This document shows positions 1 through 7,055 of a stretch of DNA of 8,732 nucleotides, piece by piece. The notes beneath the pieces are model-generated. The model did not search any database. It had not been told where the DNA came from and saw nothing but the letters and a program-made list of their open reading frames with translations. Position 1 is the stretch's first letter, and each line of letters begins with the position of its first letter. The stretch is from JBBSEZ01 sp038239195 (GTDB taxonomy: Bacteria > Planctomycetota > Planctomycetia > Gemmatales > Gemmataceae), in assembly GCA_038239195.1 (NCBI GenBank), contig JBBSEZ010000416.1, positions 1-8,732 on the forward strand, given 5' to 3'. Made by a program: the position numbers and the translations under genes.

Positions 1-141
1 AACGTGAGTCCCAGTCAGAGGTTGTGGCAACTGCTGCTTCACCGAGTCGGGTAAGGCGAAATCAATGCCGCAACCAGACTTCAAGTTGTTATCCTGGGAG
101 AACTTACGGCGATTCGGCTGGAGGGGTGGGAGCCGAGTGTC
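1..141. other. Unassigned segment abutting a broken gene
   Basis: This stretch does not continue the DUF1080-like gene that begins at 268 on the minus strand; similarity to that family stops at about 141-146. On the minus strand one frame is open from an ATG at 144 to the window edge (48 codons), and a plus-strand frame is also open from the left edge to about 158. Neither translation resembles a family I know. It could be the end of an inserted element, a rearranged neighbour or an assembly join. I see no inverted repeat or direct repeat that would settle which. Confidence 0.3.
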
Positions 142-268
142 CATTGAAGAGCAGCGTGTAGCCTTCCTCCAGTTTGAAGTCACCAGCGGCCGCTTCCGGC
201 AGGGACGCGGTTCCCAGAAACGCGAGGAGGAACGCCGACAAAAGCAAGCCACGCGATGCGCTAGTCAT
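104..268 (-). pseudogene. Truncated DUF1080-like (3-keto-disaccharide hydrolase family) secreted protein, N-terminal remnant
   Basis: The frame encodes 54 residues. Residues 1-28 form a convincing signal peptide: a short polar start, a hydrophobic core of Leu/Phe/Ala around residues 8-18, and an Ala-rich region ending near AAAG. The mature part then reads DFKLEEGYTLLFNG, which matches the usual opening of DUF1080 domains (GF..LFNG, normally followed by a K-D-L-x-G-W motif). Here the family match ends right after FNG and the frame stops 11 codons later. A full DUF1080 protein has roughly 200 or more residues, so this is a 5' remnant. The start at 268 has GGAG about 9 nt upstream. It lies 53 bp downstream of the DUF1501 gene in the same direction, so both were probably cotranscribed. 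The family is typically extracytoplasmic and linked to glycoside breakdown. The family call rests on a short stretch. Confidence 0.55.
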
Positions 269-311
269 GTTCGTAAACTCCGGTGCACATGAAGGACTCG
301 TTAGACCATGC

Positions 312-330
312 CTATCCGAATCTATCCGAA
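312..330. repeat. 9-bp direct repeat across the DUF1501 stop codon
   Basis: The 9-mer ctatccgaa occurs at 312-320 and again at 322-330. Read on the minus strand, the last Phe-Gly-stop codons of the DUF1501 gene are repeated one base later in another frame. It is probably a small slippage duplication with no function. Confidence 0.5.
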
Positions 331-1725
331 CAGCGGCAGGATCGGCTGGCCCGTGCTGGCCGGACGCGTGAAACCGTCCGGGCTCATTCTTGTCGCTGGC
401 GCGATGCCCAGCGCGTGAAGCAGCGTCGCCGCGAAGTCTTCAGGCGAAACCGCCAGTTCCCGCGGGAAGGCCGCGATCCTGTCGGAGGAGCCATAAACTG
501 CCCCGCCTCGGATGCCGGCTCCCGCCAGCATAGCCGAGTAGCACGCCGGGTAGTGGTCCCGCCCTGGGCCTGGCCCACCGATGCGGGGCGTGCGGCCGAA
601 CTCACCGACCGCCACCACCAACGTGGTTGCCAGCAAGCCCCGCTGCTCCAGGTCTTCGAGCAGCGCCGCGACCGCTTCGTCGAAGCGGGGGAGGACGTAT
701 GCCAGACCGTAGGTGTTCTTGCCAAAGATGCTGATGCCGGGCGCGCCGTGCATGTCCCAAACATTGACGACCGGCGACCACTTCGTGTAACCGTCGAACC
801 CCGTAAAGGCGTGGACGTTGACTAGCCGCACTCCCGCCTCCACCAACCGCCGTGCAGCCAGCAGGTTCTGACCCAGCGGGTGTCGGCCGTAGCGATCGCG
901 CACCTTGCCCGGCTCGCGGCGAATGTCGAACGCCTGCCTCGCCTCCGGACCCGTGATCAGGCCGAACGCGCGCTCCTGGCACTGCTGGAATCGGTCAGTG
1001 GCCGCAGCATTCGCCAAGGGAGCCACAGACCCATCCACCTTCGTCAGCAGCCGCCGCCGCTCCGTCAGCCGAGTAGCCGTCATCCCAACCGACGGGTCGA
1101 AGGCCGTCACGCGAAAGTTGTCGGCGGCGAAGTTGTGCGTCCCCTTGCCAACGCGCAGAGGCGCGTGCGCCGCCCCCAAGAAGCCGCCGGTGTGATAATG
1201 GTTGCCCGCATCGCCCTCCATGTCTTGAATCCAGACATAGGACGGTACGTTGCGGCTGGCCGGGCGGACCTTACTTACGATCGACCCAATGTACGCCGCG
1301 TCGCGGTCTGGCCGGGACTGCCCGCTCAGGCAGACATGCATCCCGTCCAGGTGACCTGACGATTTGTGCGTCATCGAGCGGATCAGGGCGTAGCGATCCG
1401 CCAGGCGCGACAGGCGCGGCATCAGTTCACAGATTCGCACTCCGGGCACCGGCGTGGCCACAGGTTTGAAAGGACCGCGGTACTCTGCCGGCGCGTCCGG
1501 CTTCATGTCCCAGGAGTCAATGTGGCTACAGCCTCCCTGCTGCACGATGAAGATGCAGGACTTTTCAGAACCCTGGCCGCGAACGTCCGAGTCTGCGGCG
1601 GAACGCGCCCAGATCAAGTCGGACACGCTCAACAGCGTGCCCAGCGCACCGATCTTGATGAATCGGCGGCGCGACTCCAATCGGCCAGCAAGTTCGGCGG
1701 GTCGTGTGGCGGTCATGGTTTGCAT
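322..1725 (-). CDS. DUF1501 domain-containing protein, Tat-exported
   Basis: This 467-residue protein has the length and features of Planctomycete DUF1501 proteins, members of the alkaline phosphatase/sulfatase-like fold. Residues 19-42 carry a twin-arginine signal (RRRFIKIG followed by a hydrophobic stretch ending near ARSAAD), so it is predicted to be exported folded through Tat. Family landmarks include an early beta strand and QQGGCSHIDSWDMKP (62-76), MTHKSSGHLDGMH (118-130), LVNVHAFTGFDG (301-312), and VGEFGRTPRIGG followed by GRDHYPACYSAML (373-400). His and Asp residues in these blocks would be metal-ligand candidates by analogy with the superfamily. The start at 1725 has GGGGAAGG just upstream. 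Such genes usually sit beside a DUF1549/DUF1553 cytochrome-like partner; none is visible here, and a broken DUF1080-like gene follows instead. The precise substrate of the family is not established. Confidence 0.93.
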   Translation of the reverse strand: MQTMTATRPAELAGRLESRRRFIKIGALGTLLSVSDLIWARSAADSDVRGQGSEKSCIFIVQQGGCSHIDSWDMKPDAPAEYRGPFKPVATPVPGVRICELMPRLSRLADRYALIRSMTHKSSGHLDGMHVCLSGQSRPDRDAAYIGSIVSKVRPASRNVPSYVWIQDMEGDAGNHYHTGGFLGAAHAPLRVGKGTHNFAADNFRVTAFDPSVGMTATRLTERRRLLTKVDGSVAPLANAAATDRFQQCQERAFGLITGPEARQAFDIRREPGKVRDRYGRHPLGQNLLAARRLVEAGVRLVNVHAFTGFDGYTKWSPVVNVWDMHGAPGISIFGKNTYGLAYVLPRFDEAVAALLEDLEQRGLLATTLVVAVGEFGRTPRIGGPGPGRDHYPACYSAMLAGAGIRGGAVYGSSDRIAAFPRELAVSPEDFAATLLHALGIAPATRMSPDGFTRPASTGQPILPLFG

Positions 1726-1796
1726 GGCCTTCCCCTATCTTGGCCCTGGTCTCGCAATTCGCGTCCGACAGAAAAGCGGTGGCACGATTCTACTAG

Positions 1797-1825
1797 ATTG
1801 TACAGCCTCCCCCCCCCAAGCACAA
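1797..1825 (-). promoter_or_regulatory. Candidate sigma70-type promoter for the DUF1501 gene with a G9 spacer
   Basis: On the minus strand a TTGTGC (1820-1825) is followed after exactly 17 nt by TACAAT (1797-1802), which differs from the -10 consensus by one base. The -10 box is about 70 nt upstream of the DUF1501 start. The -35 box is weak (three of six). The spacer contains nine consecutive Gs (C9 on the plus strand, 1809-1817). It is a pattern match only, with no transcript evidence. Confidence 0.35.
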
Positions 1826-1885
1826 TGGCGGGCGACGAAATCCCCAATCATTTGCAATAGGCCGATAAGGAGCTAGAAACAGCCT

Positions 1886-1903
1886 GTGACACCGCGGTGT
1901 CAC
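1886..1903. repeat. 18-bp perfect palindrome, possible operator
   Basis: GTGACACCGCGGTGTCAC is fully self-complementary. Outside it, GAAAC (1876-1880) and GTTTC (1907-1911) form a further imperfect pair of arms. It lies about 60 bp upstream of the candidate -35 box of the DUF1501 gene and about 290 bp downstream of the transaldolase stop. A dimeric regulator site is the simplest reading. A 7-bp stem with a CGCG loop could also form in RNA, but no T-run follows in the direction of transcription, so a terminator is less likely. Confidence 0.45.
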
Positions 1904-2195
1904 TCAGTTTCTTCAGGGAAAGACTGCGTTAAGCTGGGTAATCTTAGCCCCTTTCCGGCTCGTTGATCATTTGTGTATTGGTAACACCCCCTCGATTTCA
2001 GCTCCCTTCCGGCGGCTACTCGCGAGAAAACCGGAGAACGGCGCTTCGTGCCAGCCGCAGGTTCCTGGCTTGATAACCCAATCCAAGCCGCCCGCGACGG
2101 CCGGCGAGCACGACCATGGTCAGGCAGCGTTGTCGCCCATCGCCTGGTCGAGCGATTGTCGCCAAATGCGCGGCCCATGAATCGTCCTTGCGGCC
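1904..2195. other. Intergenic region with no recognisable gene
   Basis: Between the palindrome and the transaldolase stop codon I find no convincing gene, RNA or terminator. A minus-strand frame runs through 1900-2256 but it overlaps the transaldolase 3' end out of frame, has an Arg-rich composition in its first half and resembles no family. Its last 34 codons (about 1900-2004) look less shadow-like and could be a remnant of an old coding sequence, but I cannot name it. Confidence 0.4.
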
Positions 2196-3344
2196 TCAAC
2201 CAGCCTTCTCGAGCGCCTCGCCCTTGGACGCGATGGAGGCCAGCAGTTCGTTCCACGACTTGACGAACGCCTCGGTCCCATCGTCCTGGAGTTGGGCGGC
2301 CAGGGCGGCGATATCGATGCCGCCGTTGGCGAACTTGGCCAGCACCTCGTCGCAGTAGCGGGCACGCCTGGGCAAGGTCTGGATGATGTCCCCATGATCG
2401 GCGAGGGCTTTCAGCGTCGTCTCGGGCATCGTGTTGACGGTGAACGGAGCGGCCAGCGCGTGGACGTACAGGATATCGGATGCCTTGGGATCCTTGGTCC
2501 CGGTGCTGGCCCAGAGGAGCCGCTGCCGGCGAGCGCCGGCATTGAGGATGCGCTGCCAGCGCGGCGAATCGACCAGGAAACGGTACGTCTCGTAGGTCTG
2601 CCCGGCGACGGCGATGCCGAGTTGGTCTGCCCCGCTTGTCGGCGACCGATCGGGAAACGGAGGGCCGGCGATGGCGATGCTGAGCTGCTCGCGCAGCGCC
2701 TCCGGTGCTTTGGTCATCACCGCGACGTCCCAGCGGCTGACAAACAGCGAAGCCACGGAGCCGACGTCGGGATTCAGCCCGGCGGCGATGCGCCGCTCGA
2801 TGCCGCGCAGGTACGCCTCGGCGGCCGCAACGTACTGCGCGCGGGAGAACAGCAGCGTCACGTTGATCGGCACGCCCGCGAAGATCGCCTCCTCGATGGC
2901 GGGGATGCCTTCCTTGGTGCCCGGGATCTTGATGAAGAGGTTGGGCCGATCCGCGCGGGCGTGGAGTGCCTTGGCCGCGGCGAGGGAGCCGGCCGCGTCG
3001 TGGGCCAACAGGGGCGAGACCTCCAGAGACACCCAGCCGTCCACGCCGTTCGTCTGGTCGTGGATCGGGCGGAACAGATCGGCGGCTTGCCGGAGGTCTT
3101 CGATGGCCAGTTCGAGGAATAGCGACTCGCCCTTCTTGCCTTCTTTGACTTTCTGGCGGATGCCATCGTCGTAGTCGTGACTGTTCTTGATGGCGTGGTC
3201 GAAGATCGTGGGGTTCGAGGTCAACCCCGTGATCGAGAACTCCTGGATGTAGCGGCGGAGCGTGCCGCTGGTCAGCAGGCCGCGGGTGATGTTGTCGAGC
3301 CAGAGGCTCTGGCCCATCTCGTGGAGTTTTTGAGTGGCTTTCAT
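2196..3344 (-). CDS. tal: Transaldolase
   Basis: Transaldolase moves a three-carbon dihydroxyacetone unit between sedoheptulose 7-phosphate and glyceraldehyde 3-phosphate in the non-oxidative pentose phosphate pathway, in the cytoplasm. The 382-residue length fits the longer bacterial (mycobacterial-type) transaldolases. Visible family motifs are SLWLDNITR (13-21, with the catalytic-type Asp17), GLTSNPTIFDHAI (40-52), WVSLEVSP (104-111, Glu108), NLFIKIPGTKEG (135-146, with the Schiff-base Lys139), INVTLLFS (160-167) and LLWASTGTKDP (276-286). The frame stays open further upstream to 3491, but the start at 3344 is preferred: it begins the family homology and has AGGAGAG at good spacing. It follows the cytochrome b/Mo-oxidoreductase gene after 91 bp in the same direction, so cotranscription is possible. 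The 3' neighbour is a long gap. Confidence 0.96.
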   Translation of the reverse strand: MKATQKLHEMGQSLWLDNITRGLLTSGTLRRYIQEFSITGLTSNPTIFDHAIKNSHDYDDGIRQKVKEGKKGESLFLELAIEDLRQAADLFRPIHDQTNGVDGWVSLEVSPLLAHDAAGSLAAAKALHARADRPNLFIKIPGTKEGIPAIEEAIFAGVPINVTLLFSRAQYVAAAEAYLRGIERRIAAGLNPDVGSVASLFVSRWDVAVMTKAPEALREQLSIAIAGPPFPDRSPTSGADQLGIAVAGQTYETYRFLVDSPRWQRILNAGARRQRLLWASTGTKDPKASDILYVHALAAPFTVNTMPETTLKALADHGDIIQTLPRRARYCDEVLAKFANGGIDIAALAAQLQDDGTEAFVKSWNELLASIASKGEALEKAG

Positions 3345-3435
3345 GATTTCTCTCCTAAACAAGTGCCGGTGCGGTCTTGGTATTGCCGGCCTGGCCGGCC
3401 GCGAGCAGGGCGTGCAGGCCCATCGGACACCGTTT

Positions 3436-5061
3436 TCAGATGTTGGCCAGTTCGCCGAAGTATTCGTGGTCCTCGGCGTAGCCGCCTTCACCCTGCTCGA
3501 TCGACTTGACGTCCTCGACCAACTCGATGGCCTGAATCCACTTGACCATCTTGAAGCCGAGTTGGTTTTCGACGCGCAGTCGCAAGGGGGCGCCGTGCAG
3601 ATGACTGAGTGGCTGGTCGTTCATCTCGTAAGCCAGCAGTGTCAGGGGGCTCCGAGCGTTTCCGATCGAGAGGCTGTCGTAATACTGGCCGCCCGCGATG
3701 CCCGTGCTGAACTCGACGCCCTCGCCGAACGAGTAGAAGACGACCGCCTTGGCATTGGGTCGTGGCCGGGCCAACTCGATCAGTTCCGCCAGCGGCAATC
3801 CACCCCAGGCGGCGATGCCCGACCAGCCCTGGATACAGTGGTGCAGCGTAATCTGGGTCTTCTTGCCCAGCGCCCGGAGGTCGTCCAGCGACAGTTCGAC
3901 GGGGCTCTCCACCAGGCCATACACCCTGAGCCGGTAGTTCTTGAAACCATCGGCGGCCAGCGCCTTCCACTCGTCGCAGGTCGGCATGTTGCCGTTGACC
4001 CAGAAAAAGGGCGACACGTCCTCGCGGCGGAACTCGGCCTGGGGGGCGGGCCGGTCGAGAAGGAGCCCCATGACCGGGCTGACGATCGCCTTGGCGGCGT
4101 GCTGGACGGCCCGGGGGTGCTTCCACGCCGCCCAGTTGGCGAACACGTTGAGCAGGACGACCACGCCGATCCCGAGCAGGCCGAGGACCAGGCCGACTGG
4201 GCTCGCGTCGTCCGTGCCCACCACGATATGGTTCATGTTCCGGACGAGCCCCGTGAGAACTACCATGGTCACGTGCGCGAAGACGAACGCGAGGAAGGCG
4301 CACGCGATGAGGAAGTGGATCGACCGGCCGATTTGCCGGTTGCCGGGCAGCTTCGGATACCACGTGAACCGGGCCGTGAAGGCCGGCGACATCGAGGGGC
4401 CGGTCAGCATGGCCAGGGGAGCCAGGACGAAGACGACGCCGAAGTACGACAGCTGCTGGAGCGCGTTGTATCCGTAGAAGCCGTTTGGCTCCGGCGGCAG
4501 GTGGAAGGTGGCGTAGTGGACGAAGACGGCCCAGGCATCGGGCACGATCTGCCAGGACGTTGGCACCAGGCGCTTCCACTGCCCGCTGCCAAACAGCAGC
4601 ACCACGAAGACCAGGCCGTTGCCCACCCAGAACAGCACACTGAGGAAGTGCCAGTGCCGGGCCATGCCGACCGTGTGCCGGTAGCCGGGCAGGCCGATCC
4701 ACGGGGAAAGATACCGGGAATCGTCCTTCGCCGTCCAGACGCGGTCCTTCGGCACCTCGACAGGCGTTAGCCGGAGCCACTCGGTCCCGGGGGTGCAGTG
4801 GACGTTCCAGTACAACCGGGGGTGGTCCGCCAGGATCTGCAGGCCACTGCGGATGAGCAGGACCAGGAACAGGAAGTTGACGTAGTGGGTGATGCGCAGC
4901 CAGGCCGGGAAGCCGTAAGGCTCCTCCGCCGTTTCGGGAGTCAACGTGGGACTGGACGACACCGGCGGAAGACCGACCGTGCCCCACTGGATGTAAGCCG
5001 CGGCAACCAGGAGCAGCAGCGGCGAGACGAGTAGCAGGAAGGCCTTGAGTCGAAGGTGCAT
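3436..5061 (-). CDS. Cytochrome b561-like membrane protein fused to a sulfite-oxidase-type molybdopterin domain
   Basis: The 541-residue protein has two parts. Residues 1-315 are membranous: an N-terminal anchor (6-24), then helices near 57-78, 136-158, 200-221, 246-271 and 289-310. His59, His136, His138, His249 and His263 in or beside helices are candidate haem b ligands, as in cytochrome b561/formate dehydrogenase gamma-type subunits. Residues 350-518 form an oxidoreductase molybdopterin-binding domain: LHHCIQGWSGIAAWGG (406-421) holds Cys409, the expected molybdenum ligand, and YSFGEG, HGAPLRLRVENQLGFKMVKW (489-508) and a GYAEDHEYFG tail (527-536) are typical. It probably exchanges electrons between a Mo cofactor substrate site and the quinone pool or a haem chain; the substrate cannot be told. 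There is no Tat signal on the Mo domain, as expected for an internal fusion. The start at 5061 is chosen over the open frame to 5217, which overlaps the cupin gene; AGGA lies 6 nt upstream. It starts 8 bp after the cupin stop. Confidence 0.88.
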   Translation of the reverse strand: MHLRLKAFLLLVSPLLLLVAAAYIQWGTVGLPPVSSSPTLTPETAEEPYGFPAWLRITHYVNFLFLVLLIRSGLQILADHPRLYWNVHCTPGTEWLRLTPVEVPKDRVWTAKDDSRYLSPWIGLPGYRHTVGMARHWHFLSVLFWVGNGLVFVVLLFGSGQWKRLVPTSWQIVPDAWAVFVHYATFHLPPEPNGFYGYNALQQLSYFGVVFVLAPLAMLTGPSMSPAFTARFTWYPKLPGNRQIGRSIHFLIACAFLAFVFAHVTMVVLTGLVRNMNHIVVGTDDASPVGLVLGLLGIGVVVLLNVFANWAAWKHPRAVQHAAKAIVSPVMGLLLDRPAPQAEFRREDVSPFFWVNGNMPTCDEWKALAADGFKNYRLRVYGLVESPVELSLDDLRALGKKTQITLHHCIQGWSGIAAWGGLPLAELIELARPRPNAKAVVFYSFGEGVEFSTGIAGGQYYDSLSIGNARSPLTLLAYEMNDQPLSHLHGAPLRLRVENQLGFKMVKWIQAIELVEDVKSIEQGEGGYAEDHEYFGELANI

Positions 5062-5069
5062 GAGGATTC

Positions 5070-5396
5070 CTAGCGGAGCAGGATCGTCAACAGCGCCGAG
5101 GCGTCTTCGATGCCGTGGAGGGAGTGAGGCGTGCCGCCGGCCAGGTAGAGCATCTGGCCCGCTTTCATGTCGTGCGTGGCGTCGCCGGCCGTGAGGGCGA
5201 TTCGGCCTTCCAGACACTGGATCGTGACGTCTTGCTGGACCTGGTGCCCCGGGAATTGCTTTCCCGCCAGAATCACCAGGCGAATGACTTCCAGCGTCGG
5301 GGTTTTCACCAGGGTGGTCGTCTTGGCTTGCGCCAGGGCGGGCCCAAGGGGGCCGACATCCACCACTTCACCGGACTTCGCATGGAGAATGGCCAT
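5070..5396 (-). CDS. Small cupin domain protein
   Basis: The 108-residue protein is a single-domain cupin of the short cytoplasmic type. Motif 1 is seen around GKQFPGHQVQQDVTIQCLEG (45-64), with His51 and Glu63 as possible metal ligands, and motif 2 around AGQMLYLAGGTPHSLHGIED (79-98), with His91. There is no signal peptide. The frame is open further upstream to 5885, but homology begins at 5396 and the start has a near-perfect AAGGAGG 7 nt upstream. It is followed after 8 bp by the cytochrome b/Mo-oxidoreductase gene, so the two are very likely one operon. Short cupins of this type often accompany redox or nitrogen-oxide genes and may act as small-molecule sensors or chaperones; that role is inferred. 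The insertion element begins 104 bp upstream of its start and may have displaced its original promoter. Confidence 0.85.
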   Translation of the reverse strand: MAILHAKSGEVVDVGPLGPALAQAKTTTLVKTPTLEVIRLVILAGKQFPGHQVQQDVTIQCLEGRIALTAGDATHDMKAGQMLYLAGGTPHSLHGIEDASALLTILLR

Positions 5397-5449
5397 TGCA
5401 AACCTCCTTTGAGAAAAAGTCCGCGACCCCTCTCCCCAAAAGCGAGCGG

Positions 5450-5462
5450 GGCCCCTTGGGCC
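5450..5462 (-). repeat. Short GC stem-loop in the cupin leader
   Basis: GGCCC and GGGCC flank a 3-nt loop, with an overlapping GGGGCCCC (5448-5455). It lies about 54 nt upstream of the cupin start codon, inside the likely 5' leader and outside the insertion element. The surrounding CCCCTCTCCCC-type sequence is a common intergenic composition in such genomes. I see no clear -35/-10 pair for the cupin operon between here and the element. Confidence 0.3.
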
Positions 5463-5500
5463 GGTAAGCCCATGCGGGTGTGACCAAAGTTCCGGCCGTA

Positions 5501-5511
5501 CTTGATTAGCG
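5501..5511 (+). repeat. IS66 left inverted repeat (IRL)
   Basis: CTTGATTAGCG is an exact 11-bp match to the reverse complement of 7034-7044. It lies 70 bp upstream of the transposase start. Homology between the two ends stops immediately inside (CCCCC on the left, GGGCG on the right). Confidence 0.8.
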
Positions 5512-5580
5512 CCCCCTTGCCGTTCAGGGTAGGGATGCGCAGAGTAGGAGGCAAGGCTGTTCTGTCGTGATGAGGTAGCG

Positions 5581-7039
5581 ATGGCGTCGATCAAGGTATT
5601 CGACCCGGTGTCCATCCCCCTCTCCGTCTTCCAGGAGTTGCAGGAGCTACGCGCCCAGCTCGCGCAGGTCCGCCAGGAGAACGAACGGCTTCGCCAGGAG
5701 AACGAACGCCTCCTCCGCGAGCTCGCAGAGGCCAAGGCGAGCCTCGACCAGGCGAAAAGGCAGTCCAAGCGCCAGGCCGCACCCTTCTCCAAGGGGCCAC
5801 CCAAGCCCCACCCCAAACGACCCGGGCGCAAGTCCGGAGCCGCCCACGGCCGCCACGGCCACCGCCTGCCCCCCGACCCCGCCACGGTCGATGAAGTCCT
5901 CGAGGCGCCCCTCCCCGACGCTTGCCCTCACTGCGGCGGCGCCGCCCAGGAAAACGCTGTCGCCGCGCAGTATCAGGCCGAAATCCCCCGCCGCCCCATC
6001 CTCCGCCAGTTCAACGTCCACGTCGGCTGTTGTTGCGGCTGCGGCCAGCGCGTCCAGGGCCGCCACCCGCTACAGACCTCCGACGCCCTCGGGGCGGCCG
6101 CGGCCCAAATCGGCCCGGACGCCCAGGCCGCCGTGGGCATGCTGAACAAGACCTTTGGCCTGTCCCACATCAAAGTGGCGAGGCTCTTCAAGGCCCTGTT
6201 CGGCATCGACTTGACGCGCGGGGCCAGCGCCCAGATCGTGCTGCGGGCCGCGGCCCGCCTCGAGCCGGCGGACCAGGAGATTTGCCGGGAGATCAAGGCA
6301 TCGCCGTGCCTGACGCCGGACGAGACGGGCTGGCGCGTGGGGGGGAAGCCGGCCTGGCTGCACGCCTGGGTCGGCGAGCGGGCGACCTGCTACGCCGTCG
6401 AGGGGGACCGCAGTACCGACGCCCTGGAGGCGGTCATCGGCATCGACTGGGCGGGCAAGATGACCCACGACGGCTTCGCGTCGTACGATCGGTTCACCAA
6501 GGCGACGCACCAACAGTGCCTGGACCACGTGATCCGGCGGGCGCGGGAGCTGGAGGAGAAGGCGACGCGGGGGGCGGTGCATTACCCGCGGCGCCTGATC
6601 GCGCTGTTCACCGAGGCGATCCACCTGCGCAACCGGCACCTGAAGGGCGAGGTGTCGGCCGAGGAACTGAGGCAGGCACGCCCGGGGTTCGACGAGCGGC
6701 TGAAGAAACTGGCTGAGCCGGCACGGGAGGTGCCGGCCTACGAGACGTTCTCGGCTGCCCCTGCGGAGGCACCTCGACGAGTGGTTCACGTTCCTGGATC
6801 ATCCGGAGGTAGAGCCGACGAACTGGGAGGGGGAGCAAGCGATCCGGCCAGCGGTGGTGAACAGAAAGGTGTGGGGAGGGAACCGGACCTGGGCGGGCGC
6901 GCACGCCCAAGAGGTGTTGATGTCGGTCCTGGAGACGTGCAAGCGGGCCGGGCGGTCGGGCCTGGAGTTCGTCAGCGAGACCCTGCGCGCCTTCGGCAAC
7001 CCCTCGCTGCCGCGCCCCGTCCTTCTCGCGCCCCGCTAA
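5581..7039 (+). pseudogene. IS66 family transposase (TnpC-like), frameshifted near its C-terminus
   Basis: With one frame correction the protein would have about 485 residues, normal for this family. Order: a coiled coil at 18-65 with repeated RQENERL heptads; a basic Pro/Lys/Arg linker (66-100); a zinc ribbon with CPHCGG (115-120) and CCCGCG (150-155); then the RNase H-like transposase core with CLTPDETGWRVGG (243-255, Asp247) and HDGFASYDRF (296-305, Asp297). Around 6751-6761 the frame shifts by one base. Downstream, in frame 2, the protein resumes with RRHLDEWFTFLDHPEVEPTNW, then EQAIRP (catalytic Glu codon at 6833), NRKVWGGNRT and the LETCKRAGRSGLEF block, ending at TAA 7037-7039, inside the right inverted repeat. 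The unshifted frame reads on to 7254 as low-complexity sequence and lacks the third acidic residue. GAGG 6 nt upstream supports the start. Confidence 0.9.
5671..5712 (+). repeat. Tandem 21-bp duplication encoding RQENERL heptads
   Basis: Two adjacent 21-bp units (5671-5691 and 5692-5712) differ only near their last bases and encode two successive RQENERL heptads in the transposase coiled coil. The unit length of exactly seven codons preserves the leucine register, so duplication lengthens the coiled coil without breaking it. Confidence 0.75.
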
Positions 7040-7044
7040 TCAAG
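7034..7044 (-). repeat. IS66 right inverted repeat (IRR)
   Basis: CGCTAATCAAG is the exact reverse complement of the left end. It contains the transposase stop codon (TAA 7037-7039), so the gene runs to the very tip of the element. Only 11 bp separate it from the TGA of the DUF488-DUF2945 gene. Confidence 0.8.
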
Positions 7045-7055
7045 GACCACTTAGA

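Larger units (their letters stand above)
5501..7044 (+). mobile_element. IS66-family insertion sequence carrying only a tnpC-like transposase
   Basis: The element is delimited by inverted repeats CTTGATTAGCG at 5501-5511 and CGCTAATCAAG at 7034-7044, giving 1544 bp. The repeats could extend outward by a GT dinucleotide with one mismatch. It has one transposase gene and no room for tnpA or tnpB, as in the ISBst12-like branch of IS66. No 8-bp target duplication is visible in the flanks as drawn (ends CCGGCCGTA and GACCACTTA). It sits between the cupin promoter region and the stop codon of the DUF488-DUF2945 gene, and is the only plus-strand gene in the window. The transposase is frameshifted, so this copy is probably immobile on its own. 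Confidence 0.85.

Noticed and set aside
65..292. 75-codon plus-strand frame at the left edge
   Set aside because: Most of it is antisense to the DUF1080-like signal peptide region; the first third falls in unassigned DNA and matches nothing I know.
283..825. 180-codon plus-strand frame over the DUF1501 3' end
   Set aside because: It lies wholly opposite a well-supported DUF1501 gene and has no family features.
1900..2256. 118-codon minus-strand frame between transaldolase and DUF1501
   Set aside because: It begins inside the transaldolase gene in a different frame and shows no domain; only its tail looks mildly protein-like.
3385..3399. GC-rich inverted repeat between the Mo-oxidoreductase and transaldolase genes
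   Set aside because: The stem is only 5 bp with a 5-nt loop and no T-run follows, so I do not call a terminator.
3334..4770. 478-codon plus-strand open frame opposite the cytochrome b/Mo-oxidoreductase gene
   Set aside because: It is antisense to a gene with clear domain motifs, has a Gly/Arg/Asp/Val-rich shadow composition and no recognisable domain; long antisense frames are expected at this GC content.
3488..4987. 499-codon minus-strand frame overlapping the same gene
   Set aside because: It is an out-of-frame Arg/Pro/Gly-rich reading of the real gene, with no motif.
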